Position numbers and translations under genes: made by a program. A DNA stretch of 64,000 bases from Ursus arctos. Lineage: Eukaryota; Chordata; Mammalia; Carnivora; Ursidae. Each line of letters starts with the position of its first letter. Within the stretch, counting starts at the first letter, position 1. The notes beneath the pieces are model-generated. The model was not told the DNA's origin. It did no database searches and saw nothing but the letters and a program-made list of their open reading frames with translations. The DNA lies in assembly GCF_023065955.2 (NCBI RefSeq), contig NW_026622874.1:23803772-23867771 (forward strand), in the 5' to 3' direction. Shown one piece after another: positions 10,510 through 20,855 of the stretch.

Positions 10510-10984
10510 ACTTCGTGGTTGTGCGCTTTGCAGTTTGGGCTGCTGTTTCAGAAGCTTGCTGAGGACACCGCCTGCCAGTCGGGGATTCGGTGCTTTTCAG
10601 GCTGGGGCTACCGCCCCAACCCCGCCTCTCTCGTGTTCAAAGGAGATGACGGATATTAAAAGCGGATTAGTTACTAAAGGGGCAGCTTTCCTGCATATTC
10701 TGGAGAACAGTTGAGTTTTGAAAGGGAGAAATAATATTAAACAAAATATCTCTAATTAAAGGAATGTCAAGAGTTTATTTTCTAATATGTACTGTGCTAA
10801 TAAATCAGAAACACAGCCATAAACAAGTCCTCAGCTCCCTCTTGCTTAGGTGAATTAACCTCAATTTTCCATAAAAGGCAGTGACCGATGCTTACTTCAT
10901 GTAGGGAAAATGAATTTCCCAAAGGCTTTCTAGTTTGCACCGTGCTTTTCCATTATAGAAGTTCTTCCGTTTCACACAGCTCCA
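10510..10984. other. Unassigned, probable first-intron sequence
   Basis: CpG density falls off quickly after 10,500. No repeat or exon is recognised. Confidence 0.35.
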
Positions 10985-11205
10985 GAAACTAATTCATTAA
11001 TCAATTCATAAAACAACCCTATGTGGTGGGTACTGTTTTTTACGTTCATATTTTACAGTTGAGGAAGCATCATCCCATTCAGCGATGTAGAGTTTAAGTG
11101 ATTTGTCAAAGGCCATCGTGCCCTTGAGTAGTTGAGCGGTGATTTGGATTCAAGTCGCCTGGAAGGTGATACTTTTAATCACTACTCTGTTATCCTGCAG
11201 AAAAG
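10985..11205 (-). repeat. MIR, antisense
   Basis: AATTCATAAAACAACCCTATGTGGTGGGTACTG, TTTTACAGTTGAGGAAGC, GTGATTTGTCAAAGGCCATCGTGCCC, GATTTGGATTCAAGTC follow antisense MIR order. Confidence 0.7.
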
Positions 11206-11985
11206 GAAAGGGAAAATCCTAGGTTTGTCTTGTAGTATCGACAAGAATATTATATCCTAATGGGACAGTGTTAGTAATATTTTTTCAAAGTCACATTTTA
11301 ATATATGGAAAATGAAATATTTCAGTACCCAAAAGGTATAGGACATTAGGTTTAATATTGTCAACCAATAAACCAATATGCTAAATGAATGAACTACTCT
11401 TTAAATAAATATGGTAATAGAAAGCAATGCCTTCTAGTAATGTGCTAAGAAACAGATGCCAACATGGGATTTGATGTGCAGAAAATTTATTGAGGGAGGG
11501 ACTCGAAGAAGGCAGGGAGAACTTTGATTGTCATTCAGGGCTGACACCTGTGGAAGAAACTATGGAAAGAAGAGGGTGGGGAAGGAAGAGTCTCACTGGA
11601 ATGGGGGAGGGGGCTCATCACAGTCTCCACTATATGCCCTGAAGAAACTCCCCGCTCCTCCAATGAATTGTGGGGAAGATGTTTATCTTTAAAAATATGT
11701 ATGCCTGTGCAAAGAAATGAAACACTGAGGGAGGGGAAGACTTTAATCTGGGCAGAGGGGTGAGTGTGTAGGTATGTATGTATGTTTGTATATGATGAAG
11801 CAGGATGGTGTTTCTGAAACGTCTTCCTGGGCGAGGTGATGCCTGAGCTGTCTTAGAAAAGGAGTAGGTCTTAGGAGAAGGAAGAGGAGCAGAAGGCTCA
11901 CTGCTGGCCAGAAGTCCTCTAACACTTGTCTGATAAGTGGCATGGGCTTTGTGACCTTTCTTCTGTTGTTATACAGTATCATTTA
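11206..11985. other. Unassigned sequence with short (TATG)n
   Basis: No gene is seen. An imperfect (TATG)n/(TG)n tract lies at 11,765-11,795. The rest is AT-rich then purine-rich (11,500-11,620). Confidence 0.35.
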
Positions 11986-11989
11986 ATCA

Positions 11990-12130
11990 TCATTCCTTTT
12001 CATGCTTTTATTTCTTACCCCATAACTCCACTGTGAGGTGCTCGAGGCAGGTGCCACATCCTATTTCTTTGTTTTTCCCACAGTGCAGACCGCAGTGCTT
12101 GTCCTGCTGCAGGCCAAGAGGGTGGGATTT
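11990..12130 (+). repeat. L2 3'-end fragment
   Basis: TTTATTTCTTACCCCATAACTCCACTGTGAGGTGCTCGAGGCAGGTGCCACATCC then CCCACAGTGCAGACCGCAGTGC matches the L2 tail in sense orientation. Confidence 0.5.
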
Positions 12131-12449
12131 GGAGGCATTTACTCCCTTCAACTCTCCTTTGTTTTAAAAAAATATATTGGGGTTCCACATCATATTGTGT
12201 TCACGAAATTCAAGTTTGAAACTCAGTGATATGGGGAAAGAGCTTGGGGGATACAGTGCACTGTAATTGATCAGACTGGCCACATGTTCCATCCTTGGAG
12301 TGGGCAGTGGAGCCTTATCACAGCCTCCTGAACTGATGTGGGGAAAGGGTGATTCCCCAGAAGGGTTCCCTTCACCTTCTTGTAATGATGCTGAAATGCT
12401 CTAGTACCAATCCCGGTGTGTGGGTGGTGTTCCCCACACTAAGGAGGAA

Positions 12450-13170
12450 AAGTTCTCTGACACCAGCTGGATGTCCTACAACTTAACTCAATTCTGATAC
12501 TATCTACTTGGAGATAGCATCAGATTCCACAGATTAAGGTTTCAGTCCTACAAGTCTGCCCTCCCCAACCCACCCTCACTTGAGACGCCACATCAGACCC
12601 AGCCTCCTACCTGTGCTTTTGACCCACTGGCTGTAAAGCAGACCCCTTCTTTGATTAATTTGCTGCAGCAGCTCACAGAACTCAAACATTTTACTTACTA
12701 GATCACTGGCTTTTTTAAAGGGTTATAAGTCGGCAGTAGCCAGGTGGAAGAGATGCCTAGGGCAAGGGATGGGGAAAGGGCTCATAGTTTCCATGTTTTC
12801 TTTGAGTATGAGTGCACCACTCTCCTAAAATCTCCATGTTCACCAACTGGAAGCAGTCTGAAAAAACCTCTGGGTTTTTATGGAGGCTTCATTACATAGG
12901 CATGATTGATTAAATCACTGGCCATTGGTGATTAATTCAACTTTGGAGAAGGTTGTGGGGGGACCTGAAAGTTTCAACCTTCTAATCACATGGTTGGTTC
13001 TCCTGGCAACCAGCCCCCATCCTAAGGTACTTTCCCAAAGTCACCTTATTAACATAACAGAAGACATTTATTGCTCTCTTCTCTCAGAAAATGCCAGGAG
13101 TTTTAGGAGCTCTGTGCCCGAAATGGAAGACCAAATATACGTTTTTTATTATAAGTCACAATATCACAAT
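12450..13170 (+). repeat. Old interspersed repeat, family not assigned
   Basis: A long phrase series is known from a widespread mammalian repeat: GACACCAGCTGGATGTCCTAC, TTCTGATACTATCTACTTGGAG, GGTTTTTATGGAGGCTTCATTACATAGGCATGATTGATTAAATC, AATCACATGGTTGGTTCTCCTGGCAACCAGCCCCCATCC, and an end at TTATAAGTCACAATATCAC. I recognise the repeat text but cannot name the family with certainty. Confidence 0.6.
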
Positions 13171-13789
13171 TATCCGTACCAGAAAAGAGGAAATGGATTG
13201 TAGACAGCCAGAATACTGCTACATTGGGGAACTTTCATGAAGGAAGGAGAATGTAATTTGAATCTTGGAAGTGTTGCTATCCATTGTGGGCCTGAAAAAG
13301 TTCTGTCCATAGGTGAGCAAGAAGAGTCCTTTGCATTCCTTGTAAAGATATACAACCAAGTCATAAGTATGAGAATTACGCCTGGAAATTCTGGTTGTGT
13401 GGGCATGTTGGTGGGGCTGATGGAAAAGCCAAAGTTTATTTTTTGCATCAAAGTCCAGAGATCTTCAGAGCAGGAAGCAGGCCATGACTAGAAGTGGAAC
13501 AGATTGCTGGTCCCCAAGACAAAGACCCTTCCAGGGTTTTATTTCTGAGGCTGAATACCAACATCTCTTGAGAGAAGAAAACTCCTGTGCAGAAACTGGG
13601 TTTCTTTGGGGTCACAAGAAGGGATAGTCTTGAGAGCAGTCATGCTCAACTGTCTCCTGGCCCTGCCCTTTACTGAACACGTATTGGGTTCCAGCTCAAA
13701 GGAAAAAGTGAGCAGAAGATGTGCTTCCATATTTGGCATTCTTAACCAGGGATCTGTGACTCCAGATTTTTATTTTTAATAGCAATAAT
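13171..13789. other. Unassigned unique sequence
   Basis: No repeat or credible exon is recognised. Overlapping ORFs of 80-93 codons on both strands lack splice or start support. Confidence 0.35.
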
Positions 13790-14272
13790 CTTAATCTTTT
13801 AATAATACTAAACTTTATTGAAATACTATTCAGTACTATATGATTCACCTATTTTTAGCATATTTCAATATTCTCTACTGTGATTTCACAGAATTGTGCA
13901 ACCATCGCTACAAGCAATTTTAGAGCAATTTCATGATCCCCCAACAATCCATGCAGTTAGCAGTCACTCCCCAGTCCCTTCCTTCTTCCGGCCCTGGCTC
14001 TAAGCAACCATTAATCTTCCTGTTTTTATAGATTTGCCTGTCCTGGACATTTCATATAAATGGAATCATACATTATGTAGTCCTTTGTGTCTGGCTTCTT
14101 TCCCTCAGTGTAATGTTTTCAAGGTTCATCCATATTGCAGCAGGAATCAGTACTTCTTTCCTTTTTATGGCCAAATAATATTCCATTGTATGGGTATACT
14201 GCATTTTCACCAGTTGATGGACATTTCTGTTCTTTCTGTTTTTTGGTTACTATGGATAATGCTACAGTTGTG
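13790..14272 (-). repeat. Ancient L1M LINE fragment, antisense
   Basis: GAATTGTGCAACCATCGCTACAAGC, CCTGTCCTGGACATTTCATATAAATGGAATCATAC, GGTTCATCCATATTGCAGCAGGAATCAGTACTTC and ATGGCCAAATAATATTCCATTGTATGG are antisense L1 3'-region text. The short ORFs over it are repeat shadows. Confidence 0.85.
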
Positions 14273-14394
14273 ATGGCGGATTTTAGACCTCCTGGAATAT
14301 TGTGGTATCTTTTTTCCAGTGGAGTTAGGTTATAGCATTCTGACCTCTGTTTCATTTTTCGGAAGCCCCAAGTCCTTACCCCAAGTCCTTACCT

Positions 14395-14645
14395 GTGCCC
14401 AGGCTGACTGCTACTCATCCTTCAGATCTTGGCTCAAATGTAACCCTCCTGTGGAGTTAGCTGGTGCAGACCCTCCTCATAGCACCCAGTGCTTTCCCTT
14501 CCTATCACAACTCATTTGTGTGTTTAGGTTTCCCCATTTGTTGATGAGTTTCATGAGGACAGTGATTTGTCTGTTCTCTTCCTTGGGACACATATAGTGC
14601 CTGATACATGGTAGGCACTCAATAAGTAGTTGAAATAGTGCACAA
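14395..14645 (+). repeat. L2 3' end
   Basis: CTTCAGATCTTGGCTCAAATGTAACCCTCCTGTGG, GTTGATGAGTTTCATGAGGACAGTGATTTGTCTG, GTGCCTGATACATGGTAGGCACTCAATAAGTAGTTGAA follow the L2 tail closely. Confidence 0.85.
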
Positions 14646-15750
14646 TGCAGAATGAATCTTGATAAGTGAGAGCAGAATCCTAACTCTGTTGCCGGAACAT
14701 AGACTTTTGCTCTGATGGGAGGAGAGTTCCTCCTTGTTGGTAATATAAGAGTCAGGACCCCTGTGGCCAAGAGGGATGGTGTCAACACAGAGAATGAGAA
14801 CTAGGGAGCATTGAGGACACAGTAGCCATATAAAGAGGACTGTAATGCTGATGTGGATTAAACCTGGGGGACGTTGCCTTGTTGCTGACTTGGAGCCGCT
14901 CTTTCTGAATTGTATCTGTGGACTGACATGCCAGTGGGTTCCCCACATTGATTTATCATCCCCTAATAACTGGAAATCCCTTTGAAAATTTGGGCCTAGT
15001 TTGATGATTGGCAAGGGGGAATTATGAGGGTACTGTAGTTTGAAAACAGAAAAGGAAGTTAATAATATTCAGTTTGTTTGGCAGAGCTTCTTTGAGAATA
15101 TAAAAATAATTACAGAGGCAAAACTTCCTTTTGAAGGAAGTTCAGCCTGTATTAGGTATTGCCTACAGGAACATTAAGCTGTTGGAAGGCACACAAGTGA
15201 GTCTGTTTTACTTGGCGACAACATTCTATAAGGTTCCCCAGGGATCTCGCAGAGAAATAAACATGTCTTCCTAAAGCATCCCAAAGCTCAGTAGCTGCTC
15301 ATATTATAAATTAGGTGAAAACTCACCACTAGGTGACAGTCTGTCAGCAGAAATTGCTTTCTCATTTAATGACTTTCCCCAAGTGAAAGTTTCTGGGAAT
15401 ATCGGTAAAAATAAAAATATTAGGTAATCTTTTTCTGACCCCATTTCCCTAGCTTCCTTTTCCCAAAAATCTATGGAGCTGACATCTTCCATTTTAAACA
15501 TGCGTCTGTAATCTCTGTCTCAAAATTAAAATAATGAAAAAATGATGTATGGAAACACAGAAATCAGACATAGAAAATTCAGTCCCTCATAAACTAGTTC
15601 TTTGGGTTTTGAAGATGAATATGGCTATGAAAAGAGTACACTCAGTGGTCTTGACTTTTTGAAATCTAGAGGATGCTTAAAAAAATCTGGTTCAGGTTTA
15701 GTTTATAAGTATTTTCTCCCTCATGAATATAACTCTGTGCTTCCTTTCAG
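14646..15750. other. Unassigned unique sequence upstream of exon candidate
   Basis: No repeat is recognised. The minus-strand reading of about 131 codons at 14,619-15,014 has no family match or splice support. The final 100 bases carry the pyrimidine-rich tract of the exon acceptor. Confidence 0.35.
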
Positions 15751-15866
15751 CATTTGAGGTGAAGATGGAGCTCTTAGGAGAAATAGATTTTAGCTCATTT
15801 ATGAAGAACTTTCATTTTATGTCCTTCTTGAGTGAAGGGAAAACTCCCTGGAACGCGTTCAGTGAG
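15751..15866 (+). CDS. Coding exon candidate (partial gene, unrecognised product)
   Basis: Best protein-coding exon signal in the window. The acceptor is CTTCCTTTCAG|CATTT and the donor AGTGAG|GTAAGT, near consensus on both sides. An ATG at 15,765 has A at -3 and G at +4, a strong Kozak context. It opens 34 codons starting MELLGEIDFSSFMKNFHFMS and ends exactly on a codon boundary at the donor (phase 0). The same frame stays open upstream to the acceptor, so it could instead be internal. With the CpG island 5.2 kb upstream, a non-coding exon 1 plus an ATG-bearing exon 2 is the simplest model. Later exons must lie further right and I could not identify them with confidence. I do not recognise the protein and assign no function. 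Confidence 0.6.
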
Positions 15867-16890
15867 GTAAGTGCAACTTGAAATTTCCTTTGATTCCACC
15901 CAAGGCTGCTTCTAACAGCTGAACTCAGGTGGTAACAGTCTGGGCCCAGGGAAGTTTGGGCCCCTCCTGTCAGCTGGTAGCTGGGGGCAGGAGCTCAGAT
16001 GGCTTCTGGAGGGGCACTGGGGGAAATTTCGTTGGTCCTGCCCCTCCTCATTCCCTCTGCCCAAGCCATCCAGGCACTACTGTCTTGGACTAGCAGACTC
16101 AGCTTCCCATATTATTCCTACTGCCCCCATCGACCAGGTTCTTCTGGGCCTCCCCGAAAGTTGCCGTAAGTTATTCTAAAGTCTCTTATTCCTGTGCTCT
16201 GTTTCTCAGGTTAGGTATCTTAGTTACAGCTAAATTATGTCAACTCTGAAAGAAATACCGACAATCTATTTTGGCCATACATTTGAAGGTGGGCCAACTG
16301 GTTAAAAAAAAAAAAGAAACAAACAAAGAAAAGCAAAGTACAGAACAGTATTTATTCAATTCTTCCATTTGTATTAAAGGAAAAAAAGTGTGTGTCGAGA
16401 CATACCTGTATCTGTAGGTATGTTATCTGGAAGGATAACAGTGATATTCAAACATCTAACAACTGGGTCAGCTCTGGGAAAAGGGATGGCTGCTGGCTTT
16501 AGATCTGGAAGCCAGCGGCAGATTCTGAGTAGCTAAGCTTTAACTCTTTAATGACTGATTGAAATTCTGGGGGGCAGCACTCCAGGGGCTTCAAGCAGCA
16601 GCTGTTTACCAATCTAGAGAATCTGTAAACAGTTTAACGACAGGCGCTTATCCTAGTGGATGACGGCAGTTCTCAGCCGTTTCTCCTGGGAGTGGAGGGG
16701 ATCTTTCTTTTTCAGTGTGCCCTTTAGTACTGTTTAAAATGTTTGGTTGTTGTTGTCATTGTTTGAATTCTATTCAATCATTGACTTGGAGATCGAATTT
16801 AATTTTGTTTGGCTCAGGGGATAAGTCTTATTTTTAGAATGTGGATCTGGACATTTCTGTCTAGTCATCCGACTCCAGTCTGCTTGGGGG
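15867..16890. other. Probable intron, unassigned
   Basis: Starts with the GTAAGT donor. No repeat is clearly recognised. An A-rich stretch lies at 16,301-16,345. No second exon with both good splice sites is visible. Confidence 0.4.
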
Positions 16891-17189
16891 GCATACTTGG
16901 GGCTGCTCTCTTTAGTGCCATCTTGTAGGAAGCTCCCCCACCCAGAGCTTTGCTTACATCCCTCTGCTCCCCTGGCTGACCCCCTTGCACCAGCACTCAA
17001 GCCTCCATCTCCAGTGTTTCAGCGCTGCTGTCTGGATCTCCTTTTGTTACTTATCCTGCACCTCTTGTCTCTCCACCTTACCAGACCTCAGTTCCATTAC
17101 TAACTAGCATAGATATTGCTCTGCTTATTCTTGAGACCAGAAAATAAGTGCATTTTTGTGTCCACACAACTCTTGTGTATGGAGAACTT
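16891..17189 (+). repeat. 299-bp tandem duplication, unit 1
   Basis: Begins GCATACTTGGGGCTGCTCTC and ends ATGGAGAACTT. It is followed at once by a second unit. By eye I see no difference between the units. Confidence 0.95.
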
Positions 17190-17488
17190 GCATACTTGGG
17201 GCTGCTCTCTTTAGTGCCATCTTGTAGGAAGCTCCCCCACCCAGAGCTTTGCTTACATCCCTCTGCTCCCCTGGCTGACCCCCTTGCACCAGCACTCAAG
17301 CCTCCATCTCCAGTGTTTCAGCGCTGCTGTCTGGATCTCCTTTTGTTACTTATCCTGCACCTCTTGTCTCTCCACCTTACCAGACCTCAGTTCCATTACT
17401 AACTAGCATAGATATTGCTCTGCTTATTCTTGAGACCAGAAAATAAGTGCATTTTTGTGTCCACACAACTCTTGTGTATGGAGAACTT
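17190..17488 (+). repeat. 299-bp tandem duplication, unit 2
   Basis: Direct repeat of 16,891-17,189, period 299. The junctions share only GC (AACTT|GCATAC, AACTT|GCCCTT). Duplicate short ORFs on both strands are carried with the unit and are not genes. Confidence 0.95.
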
Positions 17489-18184
17489 GCCCTTCCCTAA
17501 GTTTTATCTGCGCGTCAGCCCGCATGGTAATGGTTATTGTAACCATGGTAATAACTCACAGTGCATTGGTTTGTGCCGCCATCTGCCTCGTGAAGAACCA
17601 TCCCTGCCTCCAAGTCTCCCCCCCACCCCCGCCCAGGGTGTGTCTGGGAGGCAGGGTGGTACTTGTAGTGGGCCCCCTTCCATCCTTTGCTGTTCTGCTT
17701 TGAGCTCCTTGTTGGTGTCGCCTGCTGTGAAGCCACTGGGGGGCAGTGTCTCATCTCAGCCACAGTCACAGTCATTCTCAGCCAGGGTTGCTCTCTCCTG
17801 GCGCCTAAAGGTGTGGAGAGAAGCCCTTTCTCTTCTGCCTTGCCGCATTCTGTCACGCAGGCCCCAAAGCAGCATGAGTGGTATTCAGTGTCTCACTGAG
17901 CTCCCTCCCTCTCCATCTGAAGGGTCTGCCTCCCAGGGCTCAGGTAGGAGTCTACAGAGCAAAGGCAGGGAACGAAAGATGGAGACAAGGCATTCTTTCC
18001 TTTCCACCCCAAGGCTACCCTTCCTGTCCTCCTTTCTTCCACCCAAGGCTGCCACAAAACCGCCTTTAAGTAGTGGTTTCCTTGAGTCTAATCAACTCCT
18101 AACCAGTCAACTGTTTCCTTAGATTTATCAAACAAAGTTGACCCTCTGTGGTGGGCATGGCTGGGCCCTGGCCACAAATGTTCT
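17489..18184. other. Unassigned, moderately GC-rich sequence
   Basis: A + strand reading of about 235 codons begins inside the duplication (17,415-18,122). It lacks a good start, has no recognised family, and is CT-rich low-complexity protein, so I do not call it a gene. A C-rich stretch at 17,618-17,634 is G-quadruplex-capable on the minus strand. Confidence 0.35.
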
Positions 18185-18360
18185 ATTTGCACTTATCTCA
18201 CTGTGTAGTAATTATCTGTTGGCATGTCTGCTTCCCTGTTTGACTGCTGGTTCCTCAAGTATGAACTCCTAACTGTGTGGTATTCATCTTAGTATGGCCG
18301 GCACCCAATCCCTGCCTGTCACATGGCAGACCTTGGAAAATATTTTTTGGAGAATAATCA
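18185..18360 (+). repeat. L2 3'-end fragment
   Basis: TCTCACTGTGTAGTAATTATCTG, TGGTTCCTCAAGTATGAACTCC, AGTATGGCCGGCACCCAATCCCTGCC, CATGGCAGACCTTGGAAAATATT give the L2 tail order. Confidence 0.5.
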
Positions 18361-19044
18361 AACACAGTCATTTTGCATAGATATGAAAAAGAAAACCTCT
18401 CATCTTTACTACAGGGACACCCAGGCAACACACACACAGGGAGGGGAGCTATTCTTAAAGGGACATCCCCTACCCTACAAACTAGCCATTCAAGGCTCTC
18501 TGGGCTCCTTGGGTTGTCGGGGAGAGCAGCACTTCTGGGAGAGGCTTGCATTGGTCTTGTTTTGAGAGAATAGCATGTTGAACAACTGTTTGACTCATTA
18601 CATCGTATTGTGCACCTGCCAATTGAAAAAACAAGGACAAAAACACGGCAGAGTACAGTATGGCAAAACGTATTGATTGGAGAGGGAAAAGGCAGATGAC
18701 ATACAGGGACAGAACATTTTATTTGTGTCATCCCAAATTCAGAGAAATGTGGTTAACTCAGCGCTCCAGTCACCTAAATGTTCACAGCGGAGGTGAAAGT
18801 GTCAGACTGAGGCATGGATCTGCTAATGCTGGATATTGGGTGTTGCCTCTCTTATTATTTACTAGAAGTAAGTCTGATGTCATGTGATAGACCACTAAGT
18901 GTAAACGACTCTTCAACCAAGAAAAATAAAGAAATTATGTAACTACCTGACTTTATTCTCTGAGAAGCAAACCCATGAATCACAGCTGAGGCAGACACTC
19001 TTCAACTAGCGTGTGAGACTAACAGAGGTACTAATTACGTTTAT
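18361..19044. other. Unassigned unique sequence
   Basis: No repeat or exon is recognised with confidence. Confidence 0.35.
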
Positions 19045-19285
19045 TATAATAATAACAATATTTAATGCTTACCTCAAGGCATGGCATTTGCAGAAATTAG
19101 AAAAAATAAGACTATTCCAGCAGGCTTATGGATACTCTATGGCAGTATTGCAAATAATCACAGTCATTGGAATCATTTCAGAGATGAGAAACAAGGGTTT
19201 AATTTTAGGGAGAGGTGTTAAACAATGTGTGGGAGGTCACACAGGTGGCAAGAAGTCTCTCTCATTCTAAAGCATGACCTCTTCC
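19045..19285 (-). repeat. MIR, antisense, diverged
   Basis: ATAACAATATTTAATGCTTACC, AATCATTTCAGAGATGAGAAACAAGGG, GTGGGAGGTCACACAGGTGGCAAGAAG follow the antisense MIR order with internal divergence. Confidence 0.5.
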
Positions 19286-19654
19286 TCTGCACAGCAGCGC
19301 CTCCCTCACTGGACAATGTGACAGTGTAAAATCTTCAGATGAAAAACATGTGATTTTCATGTGATTTGAAAAATGATATTGTCTGGTCACATGTCTTGGT
19401 TTACCTGTTCTATGTACCTAGAAAAACTTGGAAACTAAATGACTTGCTGGGTGACAGAGCAGGTGGTACTGATGGGGAGTGGTGGGAAGGACCACAGCAC
19501 GGAGCCTCCTGCCACTCAACGTCTTCCCTGTTGTGGGTTCTCCATAGCGCCGCCAACTTAGAGCCCATAAAGTCAGTCTACCCATATCCCAACCCACCCA
19601 CCAACCAGTGAAGTGCTCAGCATTTGTCGAAAGCCCACTTTGTTGTTCCCAGGG

Positions 19655-19960
19655 CAGTGTTTGGAATGCCAGAGCAGCACCAGACAGGGCCTCCTGCCAC
19701 CCTGGTGCTTGTAATCTAGGTGGAGAGACAAGGCAAAAAAATACGTGACACAATTACAGAATCTGACAGAATGTAATAAAGTGCTAAATTGTGTGGTACA
19801 GACAATTAGAGAACAAGACAGTATATAATAAAGTGCTAATTGTGTGGTACAGACAATAAGTATAATAGGAGTTCAGTGAAGGGATGGATGAGTGTGGGCT
19901 GCAGTCTTCAGGGAAGGCTTCTCATCATGTCAGGGCTGCCGTGTTTATCCAGTGCATGAT
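19655..19960 (-). repeat. L2-like fragment containing a 52-bp tandem duplication
   Basis: CCTGGTGCTTGTAATCTAGGTGGAGAGACAAGGC and CAGGGAAGGCTTCTCATCATG resemble antisense L2. Inside, GACAGAATGTAATAAAGTGC (from 19,765) is repeated as GACAGTATATAATAAAGTGC (from 19,817), period about 52, both followed by a TTGTGTGGTACAGACAAT block. Confidence 0.6.
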
Positions 19961-20279
19961 GGGAAACTGAATACGAAATAGAGGATGGATGAACAGCAGA
20001 ATAACTGTGCTGTACTTTGGTATCTCTTCTCAGTCTAGATGAGGGCAGAAAGGGAACGAATCCTTTGAGAGGTGGCATTCTCCATTTAAAACAAAAATCA
20101 AATAGAGAAATACCTTATCTTTTCTATTAATTGTGTTACAGAAAGTTTCCACAGAAACTTAAAATCATATTTTAAATCGAATGATGTTCTGCATTGGACT
20201 AGGAGAGTTCTGTTTAGAGAAATCATATTGTAAATCCTTTTCGTTAATGAAGAGGACTTTTGTATGACAGATAATCACT

Positions 20280-20855
20280 TATTAGTTTATGCAAGACACC
20301 TTAAAGCAGATAAATGGATATTCTTGTATACCAGTGGCAGGATTGATAAACCTTTTGCAAGGTAACTAGGCAGTGGGTACCTCAGACCTTGAAGACGTGC
20401 CTGTTCTTCGGTCTACCAGTTTTACTTTGGGAATTTATCCTAACGATGTAATAATCATGGCTGATGGCAAGAATAATTCCTCTACAAGGATCATTAGCAC
20501 AGAGTTGAGAGAAACTGGGGACAATCTAAATGTCCCCAAATAGAGGACTAACGACATAAAGGAACATATTTGTAAAAATGGAATGTGTAGTCATTACAAT
20601 GTTACCATGCAAAACCATTGAATGTGGTGGGAAATGTTCACAGTATATAGATAAGCAAAAAAAGAAAATTCCACAAGTCCTAGAGTATGATTCCATTTCT
20701 GTGAAACATATGTTTTATGCAGAGAAACATATCTCAGTGGTGAAGATATATGTTACTTCCACTTCTTTATGCTTTTGTGAAATTTCCAAATGTTTTCCAT
20801 GCTACATGGTTTACTCTGAAATAAAACATGTATTAAAATCCTATGGTTCTCTGAT
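20280..20855 (+). repeat. Ancient L1M (L1ME/MC-type) 3' end
   Basis: CCAGTTTTACTTTGGGAATTTATCC, GACAATCTAAATGTCCCCAAATAG, GGGAAATGTTCACAGTATATAGATAAGC, TATGATTCCATTTCTGTGAAACATATG, TTCCAAATGTTTTCC follow old L1 3' text. The 108-codon + ORF is part of it. Confidence 0.75.

Noticed and set aside
10015..10659. 214-codon + ORF and overlapping 130-185-codon ORFs on both strands in the CpG island
   Set aside because: High-GC sequence lacks stop codons by composition. Frames overlap on both strands, the antisense one has no ATG start, and the proteins are Arg/Pro/Gly/Ala low-complexity.
17415..18122. 235-codon + ORF after the tandem duplication
   Set aside because: Starts inside the duplicated unit, with no splice sites at sensible places, no family match, and a Ser/Pro/Leu-rich composition typical of CT-rich non-coding DNA.
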